Assembly (NCBI GenBank): GCA_050735975.1
Contig: JBOHVS010000385.1
Coordinates: 1 to 24,021, forward strand
Length of the DNA stretch: 24,021 nt
Source: DATMBL01 sp050735975
GTDB lineage: Bacteria > Desulfobacterota > Binatia > UBA9968
Direction: 5' to 3'
Positions 1 to 6,943 of the stretch are shown here, piece after piece. Under the pieces are notes generated by a model. It was not told the origin of the DNA. It worked only from the letters and a program-made list of their open reading frames with translations, and did not search any database. Both the position numbers and the translations under genes were made by a program. The first letter of the stretch is position 1, and every line of letters starts with the position of its first letter.

Positions 1-137
1 GCGTAGTACCGTGAAGCGACCACTCGTAGCCCTTTGCGAATCAGGTCGGAGGCAGAGTGGCCTGCGGCCCGAGCTCGCTTCAACGCCCGGACGTCCTCCT
101 CTTCAAGACGAACAGTCGTAGAAATTAAGCGCGCCAT
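1..137 (-). CDS. Ribbon-helix-helix DNA-binding protein (antitoxin-like), cut by window edge
   Basis: The complement of 1-137 reads as an open frame from ATG at 137 for 45 residues and runs off the window. It begins MARLISTTVRLEEEDV and continues with ALKRARAAGHSASDLIRKGL. A short basic strand (TTVRL), a helix, a turn and a second helix carrying SxSDLIRKGL is the layout of ribbon-helix-helix (Arc/CopG/ParD-type) DNA-binding domains. Such proteins are often antitoxins that repress their own toxin operon, with the toxin gene following directly; here that position lies outside the window. The gene is in the same direction as bioB and about 100 nt downstream of it. The family is clear from the pattern; the antitoxin role is inferred. 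Confidence 0.6.
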   Translation of the reverse strand, partial: MARLISTTVRLEEEDVRALKRARAAGHSASDLIRKGLRVVASRYY

Positions 138-233
138 ACACTCACGATACATCAGCGACAGCGCCGGCGCAAGCAGGCGACGCAGGGCCGGGCCGTCTCA
201 TGCATGCGGCCAACACTCCGGGCGGAGGCTCTG

Positions 234-1214
234 TCAGATCGCGGCGGGTTGATCGAGCTCGAAGCCGAGGTCCGCGATCATGCCGTGCGCGTCCGAGGCT
301 TCTTGGCCCGGCGTGGTGAGATAGCCGTTGACGAAGATCGAGTTGGCGGGATAGAGCGCCAGGGGTTGCAACGACCTAAGATTGACTTCTCTGCCGCCGG
401 CCACGCGAATCTCTTTGCTCGGGTTGACGAACCGGAAGAGACAGAGCGTTTTCAGGCATTTTTGCGGGGTCAATTGTTTCTTTTCTTCGAAAGGCGTTTT
501 GGGAATCGAGTGAAGAAAGTTAACCGGTATCGACGCGATATCCATCGCTCTCAGGGTGAGCGCCAGATCGATGATGTCGTCTTCGCTTTCGCCCATGCCG
601 ATGATTCCGCCCGAGCAGGTTCCGACGCCGGCATGTTTCACGTTCTCGATGGTGGCGACGCGGTCGTCGAAAGTGTGGGTGGTGACGATCTCGGGATGGT
701 GTTGGCGGCTCGTGTTCAAGTTGTGATTGATTCGTCCGACGCCCGCTTCTTTGAGCGCGCGGATTTTATCCTCGCTCATCAAGCCCAAGGAGCAGCAGAT
801 GTTGATGCCGACCTTTTCCCGAATTTCTTTGACGGCCTCGGCAATTGCCTGAATTTCTTTGTTCGTAGGACCTCGCCCGCTGTTGACGATGCAGTATCTG
901 ACGGCGCCGGCCGCTTTCGCTTGCATGGCGCCTTCGACGAGTTTCTCTTTCGAGAGAAAAGGATAACGGTCGATAGGCGCCTCCGATACGGAAGACTGCG
1001 AGCAGTAGTGACAATCTTCCGGGCAAAGGCCGCTTTTGGCATTTTGGAGAACGTGGATCTGCACGCGTTTGCCGAAATAATGATGACGGACTTTAAACGC
1101 GGCGCTCAAAAGCTCCGGGATCTGTTCATCCGAGGCGTTGAGCACAGCTTTCATTTCATCTCGTTCTAAGAGTCGTCCTTCGAGCGATTTGTCAGCTAGT
1201 TTGGCAAAATCCAT
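234..1214 (-). CDS. bioB: Biotin synthase
   Basis: Radical SAM enzyme of 326 residues that inserts sulfur into dethiobiotin, the last step of biotin synthesis. The 4Fe-4S/SAM motif CPEDCHYC has cysteines at 64, 68 and 71. The second, sacrificial 2Fe-2S cluster ligands match C108, C140 or C141, C200 and R270. The YCIVNSGRGP, NHNLNTS and ANSIFVNGYLTTPG segments are typical of BioB, and the length is normal for the family. The ATG at 1214 has a GGAGG seven bases upstream, which fixes the start. No other bio gene is visible nearby, so it appears to stand alone. Its product is needed by the biotin-dependent carboxylase at 8398-12138. Confidence 0.97.
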   Translation of the reverse strand: MDFAKLADKSLEGRLLERDEMKAVLNASDEQIPELLSAAFKVRHHYFGKRVQIHVLQNAKSGLCPEDCHYCSQSSVSEAPIDRYPFLSKEKLVEGAMQAKAAGAVRYCIVNSGRGPTNKEIQAIAEAVKEIREKVGINICCSLGLMSEDKIRALKEAGVGRINHNLNTSRQHHPEIVTTHTFDDRVATIENVKHAGVGTCSGGIIGMGESEDDIIDLALTLRAMDIASIPVNFLHSIPKTPFEEKKQLTPQKCLKTLCLFRFVNPSKEIRVAGGREVNLRSLQPLALYPANSIFVNGYLTTPGQEASDAHGMIADLGFELDQPAAI

Positions 1215-1530
1215 CTACCATCCTCCAAGCTCGGTATATCCACGCTCAACAGTCGCTACGTGTGTTTTCCAATGGCATTTTGAGCTGTCATTCCGAACGC
1301 ATGTGAGGAATCCAACCGAATAAAAAGATTTTTCCCTGCGGTCGAAATGACAGCTACCCGTTCGTCCCGTTTCGTTCCGTGTGCCTTCAACACTCCGTGG
1401 TGGGGTTTCCGCTGTTGCATAAATATCCGGAAATATCCGGGCGAGTCGTTCGCCTTTTTATGGCTGGCTGTTGGAAAGGCCCTGACCAGCACGATTTGCA
1501 ACACTCTGTTATCACGCGCGAGGGGGACGA
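1215..1530. other. Intergenic region between bioB and the aas fusion, no convincing gene
   Basis: This 316-base stretch lies between bioB and the gene that precedes it on the minus strand. It holds the bioB ribosome binding site, an imperfect palindromic repeat (1283-1355) and a short tandem duplication of AAATATCCGG at 1421-1440. Short open frames exist on both strands, but their translations have no domain pattern and no good ribosome binding site, so I do not call them. I could not pick out a confident bioB promoter or a BirA operator. Confidence 0.5.
1283..1355. repeat. Imperfect palindromic repeat (MITE-like)
   Basis: The left arm AGCTGTCATTCCG (1283-1295) pairs with CGAAATGACAGCT (1343-1355). 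The inner arms CGCATGTGAGGAATCC and AAGATTTTTCCCTGCGGTCG also pair partly. Elements beginning TGTCATTCCGA...GAGGAATC and ending in its complement are dispersed intergenic repeats in many environmental bacterial genomes; this looks like a slightly degraded copy. It lies upstream of bioB on the minus strand, so the RNA form could act as a hairpin between the two genes. Confidence 0.7.
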
Positions 1531-4500
1531 TCAACATTCACCCGGCAGCTTTGGCGCCTGACCATCTTTTTCCAACGCCAGGCGTTTGATGGTCTTGAGA
1601 TCGACTTTGCCCGAGCCCAGCAGAGGAAGCGAATCGATCTGATGGATATTGTCTTTCTTCGGAACCCACAAATTCGGCAGATCGGACTCATTCAACTTGT
1701 TCCATAATTCTCCAGCGGTTATTCCGTTTTGCGTATAAAATGCGACCAGTTTTTCTCCCTTTTGTTCGTCTGGAAGAGCGGTGACGGCGGAGGCGGCGTT
1801 GCCGAGAATGCCGTTAATGGTTTCCTCGACTCTGACGTGCGGCACCATTTCCCCGCCGATCTTGCTGAAGCGCGAGACGCGGTCGGTGATTCGTATGAAG
1901 CCGTCCTGGTCAACGGAGGCGACGTCCCCCGTCACATACCAGCCATCGCGCATCACTGCCTTGCTCAATTCGGGCGCCCCCAGGTAGCCCAGCATGCAAT
2001 TGGGACCTTTGACGAGCAAAAGACCGTCCTGTCCGCAGGGCAGCGGTTCGCCGGTCTCCTGATCGACGACTTTTACGGTTACGCCCGGTATGGGATGTCC
2101 GACGGTTCCCGGTTTGTTGCCGATCTGTTTTTCGTGGTCATGGATTACATCAGGGATGTTGACGGCGACTACGGGCGACAGTTCGGTACAGCCGTACCCT
2201 TCCAATAAATCCAGGCCGTACTTCTCTTTAAAACTTTGGGCGATCGGCTCGCGCAATTTTTCGGCGCCGGCGATGGCATAGCGGAGAGTGGCAAACTCTT
2301 CGGCCGTGCACCGGCGTACGTAGCCGGCATAGAAAGTCGACGTGCTGATGAGCAAGGTGCCCTTGTGCTTCTGAACGGTTTCGCCGATGGTTTTGGCGTC
2401 CATAGGGTTCGGATGGTAGACAGCGCCGAAACCCGCGAGAAGGGGCAGCCAGATGGCTGCGGTGAAGCCAAAGGAATGGAAGAAGGGCAAGATGCCCATG
2501 ATCCGGTCGGCGGCATTGAAGTGTATGACCTGACGGATCCCCTCGATGTTCGATACGATATTGCGGTGCGAAAGCATCACCCCCTTAGGCGCGCCGGTGC
2601 TGCCGCTGGAGAAGATGACCGTCGCCAAATCGTCGGGCTTTTGTCTGTTGACGTAGCTCCGTTCGAGCCAGGCAGCGGGGAGGACAAAAGCGGTGATCAA
2701 GGCGATAATCTTTTGAGCCGGACCGAACGTCTTCCGAAGGTCTTCGAGAAATACCATTCCCGGCAGCGGTTCAAGGCCTGCTTTGGACAAGAACCTTCGC
2801 GAGCTCAGTATCGTCGCGATCCCGCATTGTTGAATCGCCGAGCCGATTGCCTGCTGCCCGGCGGTAAAATTCAGGTTCACAGGCACTTTCCCTGCCAGAC
2901 AAACGGCGATGTTGGCCAACGCTCCACCGACGGAGGCCGGCAGCATAATCCCGACCATGGCCTCCTTGCCGCAGTTCTTCTGCACCCATTGAGATAGAAG
3001 CAGGCTCCCCACCAACGTTTTTCCACAGCTCAATTCGGTTCCGGTGGTATCGGCCATGCAGAAAGAAAACCAGCGGCGCTTTGCGACGCGAATGAATCGC
3101 CCGTGCAGCAGGTCCCCCGCTCCCCGCCGATAGGCGAAGGCGTCGCTTTCCAGATGCAGGATGGCTTCGCGAACTTCTTGCGCGCTGGCGGTGGGAGACA
3201 GGCGTGATCCGAACGACACCGTTACCGGATGCGGAATCCACTTCGGCCACTTCCAGAAAAACCGGCCTTCTTTAAAACTGAAGATGCTGCCCCAGAGTTG
3301 GTCCAAATGAACGGGGATGATCGGGACGTTCGTCCCTTCAACAATCCTCTCAAAACCCCTTTTGAAGGGGAGGATCTGGCCCGTTCGGCTGATTGCTCCT
3401 TCGGCGAAAATGCAAACGACTTGCCCGGCTTCGACTTCCTTTCGCGCGCGCCTGAGCGATTCAACGATGCCTCTGGGCGTGGTTGAAACCGGGATGCACT
3501 TCATGAGGCGAAAAAACCAATGAAGCCCTCTTTTTTCGTAATAGTCGCGGTGGAGCATAAAACGAATGAATCTCTGCATGCAGGCGCCGATGATTAAAGC
3601 ATCGACAAAAGAGACGTGATTCGAGACCATCAAGGCCGGCCCGTGGGTCGGAATGTTCTGCTGTCCAACGATCCGAATTTTGTAAATAGTGTGGGTCAAG
3701 ACCCAAAGAACGAAGCGGACGACGAAGTCCGGCAGAACATACAATGCATACGCGGTCAGTAAGAACGTCAGGATGCCAAGGATCAGAATGATTTGGTCTG
3801 AGCTGATCCGCAGGATGTCGCTGAAGGACCACAAGAAGGCTGAAGCGAGCAGCACTCCCAGCGTATTGAGAAAATTATTGGTCGCGATCAGCTGTCCTTT
3901 CTCTTGTCTTCCGCTCCTCTGCTGCAGCAGCGCGTTTAACGGCACTATAAACAGTCCAGCTGAAAAGCCCATCAGGATTAAAAGTACGCTCACCCGACCG
4001 AACTCAGGCGGCGAAAAATAAAGCAGGACGGGGAATGCTCCCATTGCAGTGGACCCTAGAGGAACCAAGCCCAGCTCAACCTTGTCACCTGATAAACGCC
4101 CCGCGGCGAGACTTCCTGCGCCGATTCCAATGGCGAGAAAAGTTCCCAAGAGGCCGATTCGGGCTTCGTCTAGGCGGAGGATCTCTTTACCAAAAAGGAG
4201 AACGTCCATTTGGATCAGCGCGCCCAGGAACCAGAAGTAGGAGATTCCGGCAACGGTCAGCCACAGGGGTTTATCTTTAGATAGACGTTTGATACCGTCC
4301 CAGATCTCCGTCCAGGGATACGGTTTGAACGCCTTTGTCGCCCCGGAAGGAGGCACCTTGCTGATGCCGAGGCTGATAACCGTTCCCAAGGCGGCGATCA
4401 GTATCAGAACTCCGCCGATCCATCCGAGGCGATCTTTCCATGTTGCGTAAATGATACCACCCAGGGACGTTCCCAGAATGATTGCCAGGAAGGTGCTCAT

Positions 4501-4950
4501 TTCAAGCAACCCATTGCCGCGTGAGAGGTCCTTCTCGGGCAGCATCTCCGGGAGGATGCCGTATTTGGCCGGGCTGAAAAATGTCGAATGAAGACCCATC
4601 AGAAACACTATCCCCAGCATGGGTTCGATCCGGCCGTACAAGAAGGCCAACAACCCAAGGCCCATGGCCACGATCTCAAAGGCTTTAACCGACACCAGCA
4701 CAGATCGTTTACTGTAAGTATCGGCGAGCTGCCCGGCGTATCCCGAGAACAGGGCGAAAGGAAGAATGAAGAGGAGGCCGATGAGCGAGATATAGAAACT
4801 CCGGCTGCCCGCATGCAAAGCCATATCCAGTGCCGCCAGCGAGACGATGATTTTATAAAGGTTGTCGTTGAAAGCGCCGAGAAATTGCGTCCAGAAAAAG
4901 CAAAAGAAGCCCCGGCGCTTTAGAATGTCGATATATCCGTTCTCAGCCAT
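1531..4950 (-). CDS. aas: LplT-Aas fusion: lysophospholipid transporter, acyltransferase and acyl-ACP synthetase
   Basis: A 1139-residue protein joining three activities that recycle lysophospholipid at the inner membrane. Residues 1-410 are an MFS transporter with about 12 hydrophobic segments (GAFNDNLYK near 25, FSPAKYGILPEMLPE near 125), like the flippase LplT. Residues 425-600 are a PlsC-type acyltransferase with NHVSFVD (444-450, the HX4D motif) and FAEGAISRTG from 515. Residues 625-1139 are an AMP-forming acyl-ACP synthetase with SSGSTGAPKG (781-790), YGCTELSP (919-926), TGDV from 1007 and the C-terminal GSGKVDL lysine near 1115. In E. coli LplT and Aas are separate neighbours; fusions like this are known in other bacteria. 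The start has only a weak ribosome binding site. The gene is divergent from pgeF across 139 bases. Confidence 0.93.
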   Translation of the reverse strand: MAENGYIDILKRRGFFCFFWTQFLGAFNDNLYKIIVSLAALDMALHAGSRSFYISLIGLLFILPFALFSGYAGQLADTYSKRSVLVSVKAFEIVAMGLGLLAFLYGRIEPMLGIVFLMGLHSTFFSPAKYGILPEMLPEKDLSRGNGLLEMSTFLAIILGTSLGGIIYATWKDRLGWIGGVLILIAALGTVISLGISKVPPSGATKAFKPYPWTEIWDGIKRLSKDKPLWLTVAGISYFWFLGALIQMDVLLFGKEILRLDEARIGLLGTFLAIGIGAGSLAAGRLSGDKVELGLVPLGSTAMGAFPVLLYFSPPEFGRVSVLLILMGFSAGLFIVPLNALLQQRSGRQEKGQLIATNNFLNTLGVLLASAFLWSFSDILRISSDQIILILGILTFLLTAYALYVLPDFVVRFVLWVLTHTIYKIRIVGQQNIPTHGPALMVSNHVSFVDALIIGACMQRFIRFMLHRDYYEKRGLHWFFRLMKCIPVSTTPRGIVESLRRARKEVEAGQVVCIFAEGAISRTGQILPFKRGFERIVEGTNVPIIPVHLDQLWGSIFSFKEGRFFWKWPKWIPHPVTVSFGSRLSPTASAQEVREAILHLESDAFAYRRGAGDLLHGRFIRVAKRRWFSFCMADTTGTELSCGKTLVGSLLLSQWVQKNCGKEAMVGIMLPASVGGALANIAVCLAGKVPVNLNFTAGQQAIGSAIQQCGIATILSSRRFLSKAGLEPLPGMVFLEDLRKTFGPAQKIIALITAFVLPAAWLERSYVNRQKPDDLATVIFSSGSTGAPKGVMLSHRNIVSNIEGIRQVIHFNAADRIMGILPFFHSFGFTAAIWLPLLAGFGAVYHPNPMDAKTIGETVQKHKGTLLISTSTFYAGYVRRCTAEEFATLRYAIAGAEKLREPIAQSFKEKYGLDLLEGYGCTELSPVVAVNIPDVIHDHEKQIGNKPGTVGHPIPGVTVKVVDQETGEPLPCGQDGLLLVKGPNCMLGYLGAPELSKAVMRDGWYVTGDVASVDQDGFIRITDRVSRFSKIGGEMVPHVRVEETINGILGNAASAVTALPDEQKGEKLVAFYTQNGITAGELWNKLNESDLPNLWVPKKDNIHQIDSLPLLGSGKVDLKTIKRLALEKDGQAPKLPGEC

Positions 4951-5051
4951 GAACTGACCCGATATCGCGAGCTTTCCGGCAAAACCGAAGAGCTTTCAAG
5001 GGTGCATTCTATATCACCCTATTTATTATTTGGAAGTAAGTTAATTCATTG

Positions 5052-5080
5052 TTGCAACTTTCGCATCCACCTAACATAAT
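5052..5080 (+). promoter_or_regulatory. Probable sigma-70 promoter of pgeF giving a near-leaderless mRNA
   Basis: TTGCAA (5052-5057), a 17-base spacer and CATAAT (5075-5080, five of six to TATAAT). Transcription would begin around 5087, two or three bases before the pgeF ATG at 5090. No Shine-Dalgarno is visible before that ATG, which fits a leaderless message. The CATAATG/CATTATG inverted repeat (5075-5081 and 5086-5092) overlaps both the -10 box and the start codon and could be an operator. Confidence 0.5.
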
Positions 5081-5089
5081 GCAAACATT

Positions 5090-5860
5090 ATGGAATTGAC
5101 GTGTCTTAAGGTGCCGGAATGGGGCCGTTACGAAGGCTTGCTGCATGGCTTTTTAGGCCGTAGAGGGGGACGGAGCGCCGGGCCCTATGCCGGCTTGAAC
5201 CTATCGTTTCGAGTTGGCGACGACGCGGCGGCGGTTAAGGACAATATCTGTGACATGAAGAGGGCCGTGGGAATTCATGATGCTCGTATCATCACAATGA
5301 AGCAGGTCCACGGCGACCACATTGCCGAGGTCCAAGACAAAAGCGTCAAAGAGGTCGGGGAAGCTGATGGGATGGTGACCGGGACGACTGAGGCTTACCT
5401 GGGTGTTCTCACCGCGGACTGCGTGCCAATCTTGTTCGTTGCGCCGGAAGGTAAAATCGTTGCGGCGGTGCATGCGGGTTGGCGGGGTACTCTAGCGAAA
5501 ATCGGTGCAAAGATGGTCCGGCGTTTCGAGCAAGGTTACGGCATCGCTCCAGATCAGATCGAAACCGCATTGGGACCTTCGATCGGGGCGTGTTGCTACG
5601 AGATCAAAGAGGACGTTTCGGATCGCCTGATCGAAAAATTGGGCGATATAGCCGGCGCCTCGGTTGAACGCAGAGAAGGAAAGACCTTCCTCGACTTGAA
5701 AGGTTTGAACCGGGCCGTGTTGCAGCATGCCGGAATCCCATCAACTAAGATCTTTGATATCGGTCCCTGCACGTGCTGCGCACGTGACGACTTTTTTTCT
5801 TACCGGCGTGAACGAAATGAAACCGGTCGCCAGATTAGTTTCATCGGATGGCAATTCTAG
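5090..5860 (+). CDS. pgeF: Peptidoglycan editing factor PgeF (YfiH/laccase-domain family)
   Basis: A 256-residue protein of the Cu-oxidase_4/YfiH family. In E. coli the homologue prevents L-Ser replacing L-Ala in murein precursors; relatives also act as purine nucleoside phosphorylases or multicopper-type phenol oxidases, so the exact reaction is not settled by sequence. The family metal site is present: H74 in TMKQVHGD, C111 in LTADCVPILF and H128 in VHAGWRGT. GPSIGACCYE and the C-terminal CTCC...FFSYRRE segment are also typical. The length is normal. The ATG at 5090 is supported by the N-terminal alignment (LLHGFLGRRGG) although it lacks a ribosome binding site. It is transcribed away from aas. 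Confidence 0.93.
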   Translation: MELTCLKVPEWGRYEGLLHGFLGRRGGRSAGPYAGLNLSFRVGDDAAAVKDNICDMKRAVGIHDARIITMKQVHGDHIAEVQDKSVKEVGEADGMVTGTTEAYLGVLTADCVPILFVAPEGKIVAAVHAGWRGTLAKIGAKMVRRFEQGYGIAPDQIETALGPSIGACCYEIKEDVSDRLIEKLGDIAGASVERREGKTFLDLKGLNRAVLQHAGIPSTKIFDIGPCTCCARDDFFSYRRERNETGRQISFIGWQF

Positions 5861-5895
5861 CAGGCCGCAATTAGGGTTTTTCAACAACCTGCCGG
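5860..5895 (+). repeat. Possible remnant of the dispersed inverted-repeat family
   Basis: Directly after the pgeF stop, GCAGGCC is followed by GGGTTTTTCAACAACCTGCC. The latter resembles the right end of the repeats at 8178-8245 and 20029-20171 (CTTTTTCAACG) and of the element at 17361-17535 (CTTTTTGAGCAGCCTG). It could be an internally deleted copy. The match is short. Confidence 0.35.
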
Positions 5896-5937
5896 GCAAC
5901 GTTGTATTCGATATTCATCGCGACGATCAGTTTTTTA

Positions 5938-5966
5938 TTGACAGAGCCTTGCTGCTTTCTTAATAT
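5938..5966 (+). promoter_or_regulatory. Strong sigma-70-like promoter for a small RNA
   Basis: A perfect -35 box TTGACA (5938-5943), a 17-base spacer and TAATAT (5961-5966) as -10, inside an AT-rich stretch. The predicted start is about 5973-5976. The next thing downstream is the 13-codon ORF and terminator rather than a full gene, so this promoter appears to drive only the small unit. Confidence 0.65.
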
Positions 5967-5997
5967 AAAATCAGCAGAGAAAGGAGGTGGTCCAGAC

Positions 5998-6039
5998 ATG
6001 ATTGATCAATGTACTGACTGCGAGGTGGCTGAGACCTAG
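5998..6039 (+). CDS. 13-residue mini-ORF MIDQCTDCEVAET with very strong ribosome binding site
   Basis: ATG at 5998 to TAG at 6037-6039. The peptide MIDQCTDCEVAET contains a CxxC pair. Immediately upstream, 5978-5997 is complementary to the conserved 3' tail of 16S rRNA over nearly its whole length, with the GGAGG core at 5983-5987, ten bases from the ATG. It may encode a micro-protein, be a translated part of a regulatory RNA, or bind ribosomes without a product role. Function unknown. Confidence 0.45.
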   Translation: MIDQCTDCEVAET

Positions 6040-6106
6040 GCTCTAGGCGGAATTTTTGACGGGGATTCAGGCCTGGAGCCTTGGAATCCCCCTCAGTCCA
6101 CCTAGG

Positions 6107-6157
6107 GGTCCGCTCCACCGGCGCGTTAGCTACCGGATGGAGCGGACCTTTTTTTTT
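6107..6157 (+). terminator. Strong rho-independent terminator
   Basis: The stem 6107-6121 (GGTCCGCTCCACCGG) pairs with 6133-6148 (CCGGaTGGAGCGGACC): fifteen base pairs with one bulge and an 11-base loop, followed by nine T residues at 6149-6157. It ends the small RNA unit. The stop codon of the convergent HEAT-repeat gene lies in its loop. Confidence 0.9.
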
Positions 6158-6842
6158 GTATTATAGAGAGCGCTTGCGCCGCGGCTTTTTGAATCTGCGG
6201 ATCGGGACCGGCGCGCGCTTTGACCAAGGCGTCGTGGAATTCGTTAGAGGACGCTCCTAATTGAGCCAGGGTAACGACCGCCGCATTCCGAACCCTGCCG
6301 TCCGGATCTTCCAAAAAGAGCCGCAATAGTTCATTTTCCTCGTCCGATCCAACATCGGATCGTGCTTTCAAACTGGTCGTGGCGGCAACCCGAACCATGG
6401 GATCCGGGTCGCGGAGCGCTTCCACAAGCGTTCTCAAGCTTGCGTGATCGGACAAGCTCAGATCTCGAACACAGTAAACCGCCATTCTCCTCTGGGTGGT
6501 TTTTCCCAGCGAGACCGCTTGGACGAGTCGGGTTAGAATATTTTCGTCCTGCCTCGCTAATTTAACGAGCAGCAGGGCGATCGCCCAACGAATCTCCGGG
6601 TCTTCACTGTCGAGAGTGTCAAGCAAAACTTGAATCGTTGCTTGTGAAGGGTGGGGGAGATTCGCCAGAACGTACGCAATCGGCCAGCGGTTAGCGCGTT
6701 GCGGCTCGTTTAGTAGCTGGTTGAGCCTGGTGGCGACCGGCGGAGATTCGTTCGCTAGCGGAATCAGCGCATCCACGGCGCCACGGATGGCGCGCTTATC
6801 GCGGCTTTCCAAAGCGGCAATAACCGCTGTGAGCTCATCCAC
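6126..6842 (-). CDS. HEAT-repeat protein
   Basis: A 238-residue protein made of repeated helix pairs. The repeating pattern LLDTLDSEDPEIRWAIALLLVKLA, LVEALRDPDPMVRVAATTSLKA, LLRLFLEDPDGRVRNAAVVTLAQLG and ALVKARAGPDPQIQKAAAQALS, each with D-P-x-(I/V)-R, is the HEAT/PBS-lyase-like signature. Such domains act as scaffolds for protein-protein contact; no catalytic motif, signal peptide or membrane segment is visible and no specific role can be assigned. The start is GTG at 6842, without a clear ribosome binding site. The last codons read through the T-tract and terminator stem of the convergent small RNA, so the tail KKRSAPSGS is encoded by terminator DNA. It lies downstream of the M24 peptidase, separated by a palindromic repeat. 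Confidence 0.8.
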   Translation of the reverse strand: MDELTAVIAALESRDKRAIRGAVDALIPLANESPPVATRLNQLLNEPQRANRWPIAYVLANLPHPSQATIQVLLDTLDSEDPEIRWAIALLLVKLARQDENILTRLVQAVSLGKTTQRRMAVYCVRDLSLSDHASLRTLVEALRDPDPMVRVAATTSLKARSDVGSDEENELLRLFLEDPDGRVRNAAVVTLAQLGASSNEFHDALVKARAGPDPQIQKAAAQALSIIQKKRSAPSGS

Positions 6843-6852
6843 GATTGCGAAA

Positions 6853-6931
6853 TGGAGTGTTGGAGTATGGGAGTATTGGAGTATTGCGTTTAAAACCCAT
6901 CACTCCATTGCTCCATCACTCCGTTACTCCA
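6853..6931. repeat. Palindromic element with degenerate TGGAGTA arms
   Basis: The left arm (6853-6886) is built of variations on TGGAGTATT; the right arm (6897-6931) is its complement, built of CACTCCATTGCTCC. The centre is GCGTTTAAA. It lies between the M24 peptidase and the HEAT-repeat gene and would form a long hairpin in RNA. The same centre, GCGTTTAA, recurs in the element near 20100. Confidence 0.75.
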
Positions 6932-6943
6932 CATTTTAGTCTG

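Larger units (their letters stand above)
5973..6157 (+). ncRNA. Candidate stand-alone structured small RNA / mini-mRNA
   Basis: A predicted transcript of about 185 nt between a strong promoter and a strong terminator. It contains an extreme Shine-Dalgarno, a 13-codon ORF, and three helices. Helix A pairs 6023-6033 (AGGTGGCTGAG) with 6092-6103 (CTCAGtCCACCT, one bulged base). Helix B, inside it, pairs GGGGATTC (6061-6068) with GAATCCCC (6084-6091) and extends through AGGC/GCCT. The third is the terminator stem. ATTGATCAAT at 6001-6010 is a perfect palindrome. I do not recognise it as 6S RNA, tmRNA, SRP RNA, RNase P or a named riboswitch. The next plus-strand gene begins more than 2 kb away. 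Confidence 0.55.

Noticed and set aside
204..1169. Long plus-strand open frame opposite bioB
   Set aside because: It is the complement of a fully conserved BioB with intact motifs; its translation has no domain pattern.
1256..1589. Short open frames on both strands in the bioB-aas gap
   Set aside because: They run through a palindromic repeat and into the end of aas, with no ribosome binding site or domain pattern.
2236..2997. Plus-strand open frame of 253 codons opposite the aas fusion
   Set aside because: A shadow of the acyl-ACP synthetase domain in a GC-rich gene; composition is not protein-like and there is no ribosome binding site.
5973..6157. 6S RNA or tmRNA
   Set aside because: The length suits 6S RNA, but there is no single long closing stem with a central bubble, and no tRNA-like ends or tag reading frame of tmRNA.
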